Counted from the stretch's first letter, positions 24,101 through 35,420 are shown. The stretch is DNA of 44,849 nucleotides from Mesaphorura yosii (GCA_009869945.1 WIXG01000513.1:1-44849), one strand, 5' to 3'. A program made the numbers and translations. Notes: generated by a model from the sequence alone, not told the origin.

Positions 24101-27100
24101 TGTGTCGTGCCTGTCTGCCTGTGAAGTGAATACGCAACGCAACATCTTGAATTGAATTACATTTTGATGATGAGGGATCTTCTCTCAACTCTTTTTTCAT
24201 CTCATCGTCTTCTCTTCTGCTTGCCTGCATGTGGAATTCTGAATTCTGTGTCGTGCGGGCAGGCAGGCGAGGCTTTTGAGATTGACGATGGCAACATTGC
24301 ATTATGTAGACTAGACACCAGACTACGAGCACGGCAGGCGTGGCGTGGCGTAGCAACATTGTCTCTTGGAGATTCACAGAATACAGGATTCTTTATCAAA
24401 AGCCTTTTGCTGCTGCTGCTGGCTGACAAAGCATGGCCGTGACTATGACTTGACTGCAATCTTCCTTCAAGCCGAAGCATTTGCGCACCTTTTCATAATC
24501 ATCAGCAACCATTTCTATTCTGTTCTATTCTGCTCTCCCACATCCAACTTAACTTGTGTTCGTGTTCCAAGGATGCTGGCTGGCTGCTGGCTTGAATGAA
24601 GATGGAAACGACTGCACTGCCTGAGTCAAAGCCTTAGCGCAGGCTTCATTTTATATTTAATTTCCCCTTGCTTTGTACGTGTACATCCTGACTGTGTTGA
24701 TTCGTTGATCGTGATTATATGTTTATGCCTTCCTTGATTGCATTATTCAACTAGCACCTGCTAAAAGCCTAGGATAAACCGAGCTGAGAGCTGCCATCAG
24801 TGACAAAGTCGTATTAATCGCATTTTCGCACGGAATTTTAATTACAGGACGAGATGAGCAAGGCGTATACAGTAGTGCTCACAACTCAGGCATGTCTGAT
24901 TATATAATCGAAGAGGCACCGGTGCTGCGCTGCTAGAAATATGAGAACCCTGTCCCTGCTCTGGCTTTTAATGATTTGAATTCATTCTGATGTCATTAAA
25001 TCGGACGTCGCATCGCAACTTGAAATGAAATGCACAAGGTCATGAGAATGAGAAATTATAATCAGCTCGTTGTCGTTCAGATGGTCGTCTAGTCTGGGCT
25101 GGTTGAGGACATTGATTTTGGGTTAAATAGTAAAGACTCGAATTTATGAAAAGAATTGCAGCGCACGGAAAAATAATGGATCAGATCAGTCGTCGGTAGA
25201 ATGATCCATTAATTCGTATTAATAAATATGAACGATAGAAATTGACGTCAACGTACTATCGCGTATCCGGAGAACAATACGTGAAAATATGAATGAATGA
25301 TATCGATAGTCGAGTCGTGGTTGCGGCACGGGCGATATAAGAATGTCATTTATCAAGACATAAATTTTAAATTATTACAGACTGCCGCAATAATTATTAT
25401 TTATGTACTGACATTATTGAATTTTTCGCCGATAAGAACAAACTACATTTACAACGTCATTCATAGATATAGTTTACGCTCATACACTACAAAGTTTACT
25501 GCTGTGCATTTCGGAGAATTGTGTCTATAGTTGTAAACAGCAGAGTAGACTGTAAACATTGCCAGAGCGGCTAGCGGTCGCGGGTTGTATTTTATGAGGT
25601 CGAGATTTCCTTTCCGGGATATTGTTTAAATTCCTTTGAATATGTCGGGCAATCGGTTGAGAAATGAATTCATTCATAGAATTTTAAAGCGCCGTTCGTT
25701 AAACATTACACACGCCCTTGCTTGCTTCGTTGCTTCATCGAATGTTGTCTAGCGGTAGCTTCAAAGATTGCAGAGCGGCTGTTAAATTCAGGCTTAGGCT
25801 TGGACTGACTTGACTTGCCAATGAACTGTAGATTTATGAATGGCCAAGTGGAAAATCCTCCAAGTATTCAGCGTCTGCATTCGGCATTAGCATACTGCTA
25901 CGTCAATGGCCAATCCCAGTTTCATGCACCAATGCAGGGTGCAGACTCCGCTGGAGACTGAAGACTGTTGCTATCTAATTCTGTTGCATAATTACATTCC
26001 GTTGTGAATGCAGAGTTGGGATTATGGAAGAACATAAATTACATGATGCACATGCACAGGACATGATTCTAAATATATTCTGGCCATCTCATGTCAAACT
26101 ACAATCAGCGCATGCATTGTGTAGTATATAATGATAATTTGTGTCTGTAGCCAACCAAGTTTGACTTTGCGGCTTCGGAAGTCGTAAAAGGGTTCACATA
26201 CCGCATCGCCCATGCGAATAGTCTAGTCACTTGCTGCACTGGAACAAGATTTTAATGTCTGCCGTGCTGTGACCGTTCTTTTTCGTATCTCATCAGTTTA
26301 ACGTCTCTATTATTAATTACACTTTGTTGCGTGCCTGGTCTCGTCAACGGACTGGCTGGCAGGGAATTCGACAGGTATGCCGGGCCGTGGCAGGATGTCG
26401 GATGTGGTTCAGCGTGGTCACAGCCCCATTCGCAATGAAACTCGGCACGGCGTGCGAGGCATTTCGTGAGATAATTCCTGTCTCGGTTGTTAACTGTCGG
26501 CAACCACATTACAGTTTACACGACTAGGCTAGACTAGACTGCTGCTCCTGCATTATTAACCGTATGGTGTCGGAGCTGAGCCAGTTCGTAGAGTTCAAAT
26601 GCCGTCCCAGTACTGGAGGAATCAGATTAGAATCTTGACGGAAATGCTAACTTTTTTATTATGAACAGGTAATAAAATTGTATCATTTGTAACGCATAAA
26701 GGTGGACCCGTAATTTGTGTTCAGACACATTCTGACCCTTTTATTTGCCATATTTCGAAACAAAAAGATGCGGGCCGAGATAAGGCGATGCGATGGCGAC
26801 GGGACGAGACAATGATGGGCTATCAATTTAATTAAACACTACGAGATTTTTTGGTAACAATGGAATTCCGATTGTGACCGGATATCAGAACGCTAAAGTA
26901 AAAAATCCAACACGACACAGCTGCACTGCGTCTGCGACTGCGGCCGCAGTATTTGCAGTCGTACATCGTTGTACGCTAATTTTATGCTATGCATTTGCTA
27001 TTGCTATTTACTCGCCTGGCACTGACACTTCAAATCGCTCAGAAAAATCATTATTTATATTTGTTTAGCATGACAATAAGGCAAGACACACGAGTACCAC

Positions 27101-28832
27101 ATGTTTCGACGGTGCATGTGTCTGGCCTGGACTGGTGTAGTCGTAGCCTTATCTCTCGATTCATCATCAATTATCAGTCCAAACCGTGGCAGTATGCCTT
27201 GTGGTTGGCTTGCCATTTGTGCATTGTGTATCCGTGACCATTGGACTCTCGAGTTGTGACCTGACTCGGTCTCAGAGCAGGCAGCAGACGACGACGATCT
27301 CAAGCAGAGTCAGAATGCACTTTACTAAACTCATTTTACATAATGCAAGACAGCATAGCAGACTGAAGATCCATAAGGCAGCATGAATGTCCATTTATTG
27401 AGACACAAGGTGAAAAGGGTGGATGTGGAAGAAATATGTGCAAAAGGTCGAGTCCGCAGTGGCATGCATTGCATACGTGTAGTGTAATTGGCAGTGCCGT
27501 CTGTGCCCTCCCAACATTGTCTGAAAACACGTCGCGTCTGAGAATCGAACTGCGCAGGCTGCTGTGTCTGAAACAAAGTAAAATGTTGCAGTAAAAAATC
27601 TTTGTGAAGGTTGAAGAGATTTAATGTGCTGCTATGCTGCAATGACGACGAGTGCTTGATTGAGAACAGTGCACTTGTTCATGTCAGAATTTAGCGCATA
27701 CAAAATGCATATATTTGGTTTTACGACATGTTATGTTACTGTGATTCTGCATACGGGATTTGCTATGTTGCACACTTCGCGTGCTGTTTACGAATGATGA
27801 CTTTGCCATTTGCCCGTTTTGTGCTTCACTCCGTCCATTATGCAAAAACCTCAACCCAGCCACTGCCGCCGAGGACCGCCCGCCCAGCCATGAGGAAGAC
27901 GACAAAAGGTTTCCCCTTATAATTAATGTACAACTTTGACAGACTTGTTAAGTCAAGTTGGATCTTTCTCAGCTTGCAGGGTAAGCATAGCTGTTGGCTT
28001 TGGCTGTCGAAGGCCTCAACCTGATCTCTTCAGCAGCGTCTTAGCTCTTATGGATTTGGCATGGTCTTGGTCTGCGTTTTGGGAGACTAGACCAGACCAG
28101 ACGGGTTTTTCATTTTTTAAGTATGCTGCAGCTGTGCATGCCTGGTACACGTCTGTCTACGTCTTCTCATTCTGCGCACGGTAATGCAATGTCGCACTAC
28201 AGTGCTAATGTAAAGAGTGCCAATTCGTGCAGCAAAAGATGAATAATGTATTTTGCAACAGCTAAGTAATCAAAGCGAAACAAAGTTCCAAGATATGCCC
28301 TCGTGTTGCGAATGCGAACGCTGGCGAGACGAGACAGCAGTAAGGCAAGGTCTGCGCCTGCCGCCTGCGTAGCACGAATCGCGGCTCTGCTCGTGCAGAT
28401 TTGAAATATGATGCGTGCACGGCCGGCCGGGCATGAGTCTGGGCAGGGCTACATGGGAATAGCGAAAACGAGGTACGTGCTCAAGATATAATTTGTTCCC
28501 CGGATCCGACTCGTGGCATGGAACACAAATCACTTGTACCTGCTTTTCTCATTTCAAGCGCTAACGTTGCTTCTGGCACCTGTACTACCGCTTCGGTTCG
28601 GATAATTTAAGACAAGAGTTGAGTCAAGCCTCTGATGGGCACAGGCATGCGAAAATCGCATTCATGACGTAAAGGTCATCATGTCCTATCGCGAACCAGT
28701 CGCCAGTGGCTCGTTACATTTCCTGAGCGTGGCAGCGTTTACTGAAACTGAAACCTGAAGCGCAATTCCCTCGCCACTCGCCCGCCCGCCTCGTCTGCAA
28801 TGCTGTAATTGACATTTTCTGACGAATTTAAA
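21160..28832. other. Gene-poor stretch rich in simple-sequence quasi-repeats
   Basis: No gene can be supported. An acceptor-like tract (CATTCCTTCCAG near 21958) precedes an open plus-strand frame to about 22134, but no donor or partner exon was found. Several overlapping ORFs (21836-22208 on both strands, 23755-24480 on both strands) are mutual shadows in low-complexity sequence and give no family-like peptide. Confidence 0.45.
21815..21833 (+). repeat. Microsatellite (GGCA)n, 19 bp
   Basis: Four GGCA units plus GGC in perfect tandem. Similar but shorter CAGG/GGCA runs recur elsewhere, for example near 2130, 8647 and 24255, so this is the longest example of a motif common in the window. Confidence 0.85.
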
Positions 28833-28914
28833 CTTTCACGTGAAAAATGAACCTGCATCGCTTTCACTTGAAAAATTAACCTGCATCACTTTCACGTGAA
28901 AAATGACCCGATCA
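28833..28914 (+). repeat. Tandem array of three 28-bp units carrying CACGTG boxes
   Basis: Units at 28833-28860, 28861-28888 and 28889-28914; the last is slightly shortened. Units 1 and 3 contain the 12-bp palindrome TTTCACGTGAAA with the canonical E-box CACGTG; unit 2 has CACTTG instead. The stretch between boxes reads AATGAACCTGCATC with minor changes. It could be a small satellite or a cluster of bHLH or bHLH-PAS binding sites; the binding role is inferred from the motif only. The nearest coding-like ORF is the minus-strand one ending at 29013. Confidence 0.8.
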
Positions 28915-29012
28915 GTTTAAGGTGGTGGACCTGAGCGAAGCTTGATGCCTGACCTTTGCAGTGTTGTAGATAAATAATTCATTCAGCGGATAGATTGTTT
29001 GTGGGAGGAATT

Positions 29013-29225
29013 TCATTTAGTTTCGACAGGGCAAGACGGAGGCTGGTAGGCAGGCAAGGCAAAAGGTTTTAATGAATAGAACATTTTAAGTGCTGATGGA
29101 AATGGCTGCTGCTTGAAGTACGCGAAATACTGGTCATTGTGGTCATCGAGAACCGGAATCCTGGCCTGATCCAACTCGAATTCGGACTGCAGACGGGCTT
29201 CGCTTTCCATTTGGTCATATTGCAT
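29013..29225 (-). CDS. Hypothetical 70-residue acidic ORF
   Basis: A minus-strand ORF from an ATG two codons after an in-frame TAG. The first 45 residues have strongly coding-like codons (CTG, CAG, TCC, TTC, GAG, GCC, GAC, CAC, AAG) and a charged composition (MESEARLQSEFELDQ, then LDDHNDQYFAYF). The tail is Pro-rich (LPAYQPPSCP). No signal peptide, domain or homolog is recognised. It may be an exon of a larger gene, although I see no strong flanking splice sites. The CACGTG array lies about 100 bases beyond its stop. Confidence 0.27.
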   Translation of the reverse strand: MQYDQMESEARLQSEFELDQARIPVLDDHNDQYFAYFKQQPFPSALKMFYSLKPFALPAYQPPSCPVETK

Positions 29226-31193
29226 GTGCTAATTTTGGTAATCTATCTTTGTCTCTGCCAGCTTGGCTATATCTGAAAAGAAGTCTGAAACTCGAGCCCA
29301 GCCCAGCCTGCACTTGCTGTCTAATCTGAATCTCGCGCTTCACACACTCTTGGCAGCAAACGTAGGCGCAAAGTTTTCTTGTGTTTGCCAGCATGAATTC
29401 ATTTTTGGATCCGAGGTTCGAATCACAAAAAGGTGTGCTGGCTTACTACTTTGCTGGTGCACTTCTTGTGTACGTAGCGTCAGCACCAAATTAATTAGGT
29501 TTTGATTTATGATGACCTAGCGAAGCGGAATCCACTGATCTAATAAATATGTATGGATCTTGGGTGTTAGATTCCGGTTTCCGCGTGGTCTATTGTAAAT
29601 GAATCCAGTACGCGCGGCGCGTGTATCCCACGGTCATTAATTAGTGCGAGGTACCGAACGGCGGTGCATTGCATGCTGGTCTACCGCCAGCGGTAAAAAT
29701 TTCAGGCAATTAAATAGATAAACCATTAATTCCAGCCGTCTAGTCTGTCAAAAGGAGTATATATGCATGCACCACAACACGGTGGGCAGTGCAAGACTGA
29801 TGAGCCCACGTCCACTTTGGACAGCTACAAGGACATGTTAAATTGAATTAATTAGTAGACTGGAATAGCAGCAACACGGTAGTCATATCGTATCGTAGAC
29901 GCATAATTGAAATCTGAACCTGACACTACACTGCAGTCTGCAGTACTTGTCGTAATATGCAATGGAGGAAGGAGGGTCGGCGTCTTTAATTAACTTAATT
30001 TAATTCGCTAGTGATACAAGCATAAATGCATTCGTATGGAGTCGAGCTTCCAAATTCCAATGCATCATGGCATTGTCAAAAGTGTTGGGATACAGCGAAT
30101 AGAAGCCGGTCAGGCGACGCGGTCTTCACGGTTAGCGGGCTTCTATTCAGGTGACTAAAATGCACACTACAATGAAATGACGATTGTCCTAGCTTAGTGA
30201 CAGGAGAAGAATGTTGACTAGTATGTAGCAGTAGCGAATTGTTAATGGCAAATGAATAAAGACGTGCTTCGTGAAGTTGCATGGCTGGAGACACTCATTC
30301 ATATTTTGAATGACGACGATGATGATGGCGATATGGCGAGAATCTCCTTGACGAAAGTGACATGACACGGCTTGGCTGCGTAGAGATCGCATTAAGAAAC
30401 TTGAGAAGTGACATTTTGCCATGCATAAGATTGTACTTGATGCTAATGCATAGTTAAAAATAAATGCAGCGTATGACTCGGCGCAGCTTCTGAAACTAAA
30501 AGAATACAGTAAAAGTGAGAACGACCCCGCTGAGCTTGGCGGAACCTGCTCTCATTCGACGTATGCGATAACCTTTCCTGGTTAAATACGTAAATCGTAC
30601 TTGATTCCGGTCTGCACTCTGAGCTATGACAAATCTGACAAATGGCAAGTGCCCATTTCTTACAAAATGAAGTATAAAACATAAAACTTGCTGGACGCAT
30701 TCATACTTTAGAGACTTTGGACAGGATGTCATTTATTTCGTAGTAACTGACTCCATTTTTAAGCTCCGGCTGGCTCCGTCTCCGCCGCCCGCCTTCTGAA
30801 TGACCATTGACTTGGCTTGACTTGAGTCTTGAGATTTGCTTGGCGTTTGGCATGAGGAATGACTGCTAAGCTAAAAAGTTTCCTGCCATAAGCCGAAAAC
30901 TTGAAACATAAATGATTTGTCGTACAACATTACACCAGCAGGCATTTCACATATGAATGGATAAAAGTTTTCTCCCATTCTCCTGTGTTTCTGAATTTTA
31001 TTATTTTTATGTTCAAGATATTTATTAGTTTCGATAAATCATCTCTGGCTCGGGCGACCCGACTCCCAGACGACTTTTGCCTTGCCATTTGGTACTTTCG
31101 AGCAAATTTCTGCTCTGAATTCTCCGATTGAAGTGACCGGTCCAATAAATCGGGTTTAAGTTTGCTAATGTAATTTCTTCTTCTGTGTTTGCA
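29226..31193. other. Gene-poor stretch ending in a strong splice acceptor
   Basis: Only short ORFs without protein-like features are present (for example 30189-30422 and 30443-30732 on minus). The last 25 bases form a clear pyrimidine tract and acceptor (CTTCTTCTGTGTTTGCAG), which opens the first exon of the Ser-rich gene. This region is probably the intron or promoter-proximal sequence upstream of that gene. Confidence 0.5.
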
Positions 31194-31245
31194 GATAGAG
31201 GAGAAAGCCAGTACCTCGTGATCACCAGAACTGTGAGGATAAAGA
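31194..31245 (+). other. Probable 5' untranslated part of the first Ser-rich-gene exon
   Basis: It lies between the strong acceptor at 31193 and the first ATG in the gene's frame at 31246. A stop (TAG at 31195-31197) occurs in that frame directly after the acceptor, so coding cannot extend upstream in it. It implies at least one untranslated exon further 5', not identified here. Confidence 0.45.
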
Positions 31246-31590
31246 ATGCGACACCCATTCGGTCCACTCACGGTCGTCCCCACAACCACCGCCACCTCGA
31301 CTCTCTTTCTTCCTCGTGAAGATCTTGCAGATTGGTAGCCAGCCTGAGCAGGTAGCCACGTGAAACTGGCGCTTGCGGCCTGTCCTGCGGGGCTGGCTAC
31401 TCCCGCCTCGACGACGTCATTATCATCGTCCGCCAGCTCGGCCGGCAGCATAACAACCGTCGCCGCCACGGTTCCTCACCAGCATCAACAGCTGCAGGCA
31501 GCCGCCGCCAACTCGGTGGCTCCTTCCACGTACTCGAATGCTTCCACGGCCACTGCCTCGTGGACTGCCACCAGCTCGGACGCTACACCG
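31246..31590 (+). CDS. Ser/Thr/Ala-rich gene, first coding exon
   Basis: This is the N-terminal part of an unrecognised low-complexity protein. The exon ends at a good donor (CACCG then GTAAGC) in phase 0. From 31352 to 31590 the frame is fully open, with heavily GC-ending codons and a composition rich in Ser, Thr, Ala and Gln (TTSLSSSASSAGS, VPHQHQQLQAAAANS). No ATG lies in this part. The only upstream in-frame ATG is at 31246, followed by 24 coding-like codons (FGPLTVVPTTTATSTLFLPR). Two in-frame stops then follow, TAG at 31336 and TGA at 31345. Both fall inside a 36-base GT...AG segment (31316-31351) whose removal keeps frame. Options are an ultrashort intron, a non-AUG start such as CTG at 31366 (A at -3, G at +4), an upstream exon spliced at 31352, or a damaged copy. 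The product would be disordered. Confidence 0.6.
31316..31351 (+). other. 36-nt in-frame GT...AG segment with two stop codons
   Basis: It starts GTGAAG and ends GAGCAG, and its length is a multiple of three. It contains both stops that separate the ATG at 31246 from the Ser-rich frame. Removal would restore a continuous frame through ...LFLPR-SHVKLALAACP. A length of 36 nt is well below the usual minimum for animal spliceosomal introns, so splicing is only a hypothesis. Short direct repeats (GTGAA at 31316 and 31360; GGTAGCCA at 31334 and 31351) suggest it could instead be a local duplication. Confidence 0.35.
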
Positions 31591-33820
31591 GTAAGCAAGC
31601 GAGCAATTGGCAATTATTCGTATTAGGGCGCAGTACACAATGCAAATCTGCACATAAGGATTGACCGATCGAGTCGAGTCGAGCATTGTTGCATTGCAGT
31701 AAAATGAATCGCTCTTGAAAGTAGATTTCGCTGTTAACAACATGTAAAGCTTGACCTGGGCGTGTGTCCAATGGGCATGGCATAATACGATGAGGATGGA
31801 TGATGAAATGAAATATGAGTCTTGTTCGGACGTGGACGGACGCGGGTCAACATACTGATGAATATAGCACAACGCGAAAGATTAATTCGCAATTGTAATC
31901 GATACTTGTCTGCCTGCAGGATAAAGCAGCTCGCACTGCACTGAGCATTGCACTCTTTCATTTCATATTGCATTGTAATTGCTTTCTGAACGAAGCCAAG
32001 CCAGGCATGCCCAGTAATCTTCAAAAGAATTAATGAGACTCCTCTTATATGGAATGGCTGAGCCAGCGAGCCTGAAGAATGCATCCGAAAGAGGAAAATT
32101 AATCCGACTGCATTGTACATTGCATTTGCATCATGCATCGTAATCAGCACTCGAAATCCTTGCATTGTGGTTAGGCCACAAAACGTGCACTTAAACCCGT
32201 CCATCGTCCATGATTATGACTTCGCGTTCGCCTTTGTCCTAGTTGCCAAGCATAGAAACGAAAAACCTACTCTAAACCGAGAGTAACATTAATAAATTCT
32301 GCTCCGAAGATTTTAGCTAGTCAGCTTGTTATCAGCGGATTTATATGTGTACTACTGTACTGTGCCACAGCTACACTGGAGTAGGATTTAAATGCTGTTT
32401 GTGTACCGGAGCCGTAATCGTCTGTCTGACTTTGGCTTTAGCATGGTTAGAAGTTAGATTAACTTGTACTTGTGCCATTGCACGTACCAATGCATGTTCC
32501 AATTATTTAGCATGCACGAATTATACACAGGTTCCGCGAAAGAAAGTAGAGGCACGCCGAATGCACGCAGATTAGCATAAATATAAAATTAAAGATATTT
32601 GGATTCAACTGAAAACTGAATTGACTGCAGTTCAGTTAGTTCAGTAATTCTGACTGACTCCGATTCGCAAAGTATACTTTTACTATATCAGTACAACCGT
32701 CATCTCATCGTCATGATCGTGATAGAATCATGTTTACCGTAGCCGAATCAATTCATAAAGAGCCAGCGCCTTCGATTGAAAGTATGGTTCAGCGACCTCA
32801 AACAGATTACGAAACCGTGCTTCGTGTCTAGTTTGATCTCTTGCCCGTCGTAATTTCGCAATTGCAATCATGATAAGCTCCAGCCAGCAGCCAAGGCAGA
32901 AGGCAGACAGTGGCAGCGATTAGTAAACAATTTCAAGGCTTTTGCTGAATGAATGCTAGCACTAGCACTGACCACCGCTTGCCTGGCCAGAGTCATCGCT
33001 GCCACTGCCTTGCTGCAATTGGAAGAGACTTGCAGTCTAACTTTGCGATTGGGAAATTGCCACAGAAGACGAATGTAAATAGCATCAGCTTCCTTTCGTT
33101 CATTCATTCATCATTCATGGAATTGCGTTTTCACCTTTTCCCCGAACACATTTAATATGTGAATGCAAAATTCTGGATAATTCCTTATTCAAATTCCAGT
33201 TTTTGATTCTAGTCTTGAATTACATTCAGGACATCACGAAAATCACGACCCGCGGCTTCTTTCTGTGTAATCGAATAGATCATAGAGAAATGCATTTCCA
33301 AGACAAGCTCTTCATAATAAAATGTTAATATGAGTAGGCACGTCAAGTCGAGATGACGTTTAGCTTAGCTGGGATTTGTCACAATCAGGCATGCATCTCG
33401 CGCTCGCATGGTGGCAACAGAGTACTTTTCTGCGTAATGGCGATGGGCAAAAGCAAAAGAAGGGATTAGCATTCAGTATTCTCAAGATGGAGAACTGATT
33501 GTTAGAAATGATAAGCTAATTCAGAGAATTGAGTTGAAGAATGTAAATAAAATATAAAAGTCATGCACTAAAGTAGATTTACGATTTGCCATTTGCGTCT
33601 CTGAAAGGTGCAAAAGAGTGCCACGGCAGAAAATACTGCCTTCTGCGTGGCGTGAGTTGTAAAAGTTAAGTATCATCATCGTAGACAGCTAAGAGATAGA
33701 TTCATTGTTAAAAGTTGGGCAGTAACAATGACACTCGAAACACGGACGCAAGCAAGCCAAAGCCTCTTCCATTCATTCACATATGAATTCATGACGTTCT
33801 TTTTCTTTTGTAATTTGCAG
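31591..33820 (+). other. Intron of the Ser-rich gene, 2.2 kb
   Basis: It is bounded by GTAAGCAAGC and TTCTTTTGTAATTTGCAG, both good consensus matches, and both neighbouring exons are in phase 0. The interior carries only short ORFs and simple quasi-repeats such as repeated GAGTC near 31672. Confidence 0.6.
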
Positions 33821-34036
33821 GATGAATTTGTTATGGGAAGGGAGCCGATATGGCCAACCGATCCGGAGAAGAGCCGAGCTCGAGAGGAGAAGGCCGTGGC
33901 TGCAGAAAGAGACCGGCAAGTACGAATTCGGTCAGCGGCTACCGACACGTTGCTGGGTCTCCCAGTCAGCGTTCCAAATCCGTGCCCAAGAGATTTGCCC
34001 AGGCGACCACAGCGCCAGGCTTCGAGTTCGAACCAT
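33821..34036 (+). CDS. Ser-rich gene, second coding exon (72 codons)
   Basis: Exactly 72 codons, entered and left in phase 0. The peptide opens with DEFVMGREPIWPTDPEK, continues with a charged, probably helical Arg/Glu/Ala stretch (SRAREEKAVAAERDRQVRIR), then a Pro/Arg-rich segment (LPRRPQRQASSSNH). All three frames of this exon are largely open. One alternative frame starts at ATG 33850 and also looks protein-like (PSQRSKSVPKRF), but its exit phase would run into a TAA after splicing to the next exon. Only the chosen frame joins both neighbours. An in-frame ATG at 33833 could start a shorter product of about 486 residues if the previous exon is untranslated. No domain is recognised. Confidence 0.65.
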
Positions 34037-34163
34037 GTAAGCCTTCATTAATATAGGCGGTCATGCTTTTGCTTGAAATTCTTACGGTGGATTATGTTAA
34101 TGACGAAAGAAGATTCGGCCTCTAGATTAATTTTAAAGTATTGTATTTATTTGGTAATTCTAG
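34037..34163 (+). other. Short intron of the Ser-rich gene, 127 bp
   Basis: Begins GTAAGCC after CAT and ends TTGGTAATTCTAG. An in-frame stop (TAA, in the exon-2 frame shortly after the donor) shows it must be removed for the reading frame to continue. Confidence 0.65.
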
Positions 34164-35420
34164 AAGGCGGAAATTCAGAAAAACTACGTTAAGGGCCCAC
34201 CGAATAAAACGATTTTCAACGTGCCAGACTGGGAATCGAGCACATGTCTGCCGACAGTACCTGATCAAAAAAGCAGCTCAACATCAACTGGGCAATCGAG
34301 TAGCTGTTTCAAACTGACGAGAAAGTCGCCGTCGTCTCACAAGACTTCATCGCGTGGAAGGCAGGCCGCCCACCCGTCAAGTTCTAGTAAAGCTATTGCG
34401 TGTTCCTCGTCCCCAGCTTTAGCTTCGAGCCCTCCTAGTCGTTCAAGTGGTAAACACAAAGTGTCCGTCTCTTCTTCGTCATCGAACTGCTCATCAACGT
34501 CGTCGTCTGCGTCGTCAGTTACAGGCCTTGGCCTCGGTCCGATTAATACTCCCGTGAAAAGTGTGTCTAGTGGTATGCAAATCTTCAGCGAGAAGCTGCA
34601 AAATGTATTCGGTGGTCAGTCTTCGACGTCAGGTTTAAGGACTAGTCCGAATAACAACTCCTCTTCCGCGTCATCAGCACTCTTCGAGAAGCTGAGGGGC
34701 GAGCCTAATCGGTCAAAGAAGGGAAAGCACTTCGCGTCGTCGAAACACAGTGATTTTTGTGAGACTGCAAGCCAACCATCACCTTTCAGTAAATCGATCG
34801 GCCCACTGAGCACAGGTGGACCGCCGTCATCAACAGCAGTATACGTGGACCCGGCCAGGAGAAAAGAGCCTGGGACTTTAAGTGTGATGGTTGCACGAAA
34901 TCCAAACATTGGTGCTGCTTCTGCCGTTGGAGCGACTGCCGCGTCGACTGCTTCACCATTTCGCCCGGTCTGTTCATCGTCAGCTCCCGTTCCTTCTCAC
35001 ATTTCAGAAGACGACTGGCACACGTACGGGCTTGAGGATTCCACTTCGTCATCCACAGCATCTCTGCTGAAGCCGTTCACCAGTGCACTTGAGTCAGATA
35101 ATGCAGTTAGTGAGCGCAAACTCTTTCGGAGCCTCACCACTTCGGTAAACTCAAACAGCAATCAATGGGTCGTTTCACCCAACTCGCCAGAAGGTCAGCA
35201 GCAGCAACAGCCCCGGCCGTCGGACAAGCCTACAAGCACTACTAGTGATAATAAGAATAAGGATACCAATGCGAGTATGCGAGTGTCTTCATCACCTTCA
35301 TCGCCGCCATTATTGTTAGACACCAATTCAAGTTCCAGCACTAGCAGTAGTAGTAATCAAGGTAATTCAGTGGCAGACACGCGAGAGAGTGAAAATACTT
35401 TTCCTTTCATGAACACTTGA
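34164..35420 (+). CDS. Ser-rich gene, main exon (418 codons plus stop)
   Basis: The longest open frame in the window, ending at TGA 35418-35420. It starts in phase 0 with an ordered-looking segment (KAEIQKNYVKGPPNKTIFNV, then PDWES), the best candidate for a conserved motif. Then come long Ser tracts (SSSSSNCSSTSSSASS), short ordered islands (GMQIFSEKLQNVFGG, SALFEKLRGE, AVYVDPARRKEPGTLSVMV, SEDDWHTYGLEDS, ERKLFRSLTTS), a five-residue Gln run, and a Ser-rich C-terminus ending FPFMNT. There is no signal peptide or membrane segment. The composition suggests a cytoplasmic or nuclear disordered adaptor or regulator with many potential phosphorylation sites; this is inference. I do not recognise the family. 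With the other exons the product is about 560-595 residues. A donor-like AAG/GTAATT at 35362 offers an alternative C-terminus. Confidence 0.8.
   Translation, partial: KAEIQKNYVKGPPNKTIFNVPDWESSTCLPTVPDQKSSSTSTGQSSSCFKLTRKSPSSHKTSSRGRQAAHPSSSSKAIACSSSPALASSPPSRSSGKHKVSVSSSSSNCSSTSSSASSVTGLGLGPINTPVKSVSSGMQIFSEKLQNVFGGQSSTSGLRTSPNNNSSSASSALFEKLRGEPNRSKKGKHFASSKHSDFCETASQPSPFSKSIGPLSTGGPPSSTAVYVDPARRKEPGTLSVMVARNPNIGAASAVGATAASTASPFRPVCSSSAPVPSHISEDDWHTYGLEDSTSSSTASLLKPFTSALESDNAVSERKLFRSLTTSVNSNSNQWVVSPNSPEGQQQQQPRPSDKPTSTTSDNKNKDTNASMRVSSSPSSPPLLLDTNSSSSTSSSSNQGNSVADTRESENTFPFMNT

Noticed and set aside
29415..29424. GGTTCGAATC resembling a tRNA B box
   Set aside because: Upstream sequence lacks an A box and does not fold into acceptor and D arms.
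30930..31469. 179-codon minus-strand ORF
   Set aside because: It is antisense to the GC-rich first exon of the Ser-rich gene; its Ala/Val/Gly/Arg content mirrors the Ser/Ala codons on the plus strand.
34616..35061. Minus-strand ORFs across the main Ser-rich exon
   Set aside because: They are shadows of the 418-codon plus-strand exon, with no independent signals.
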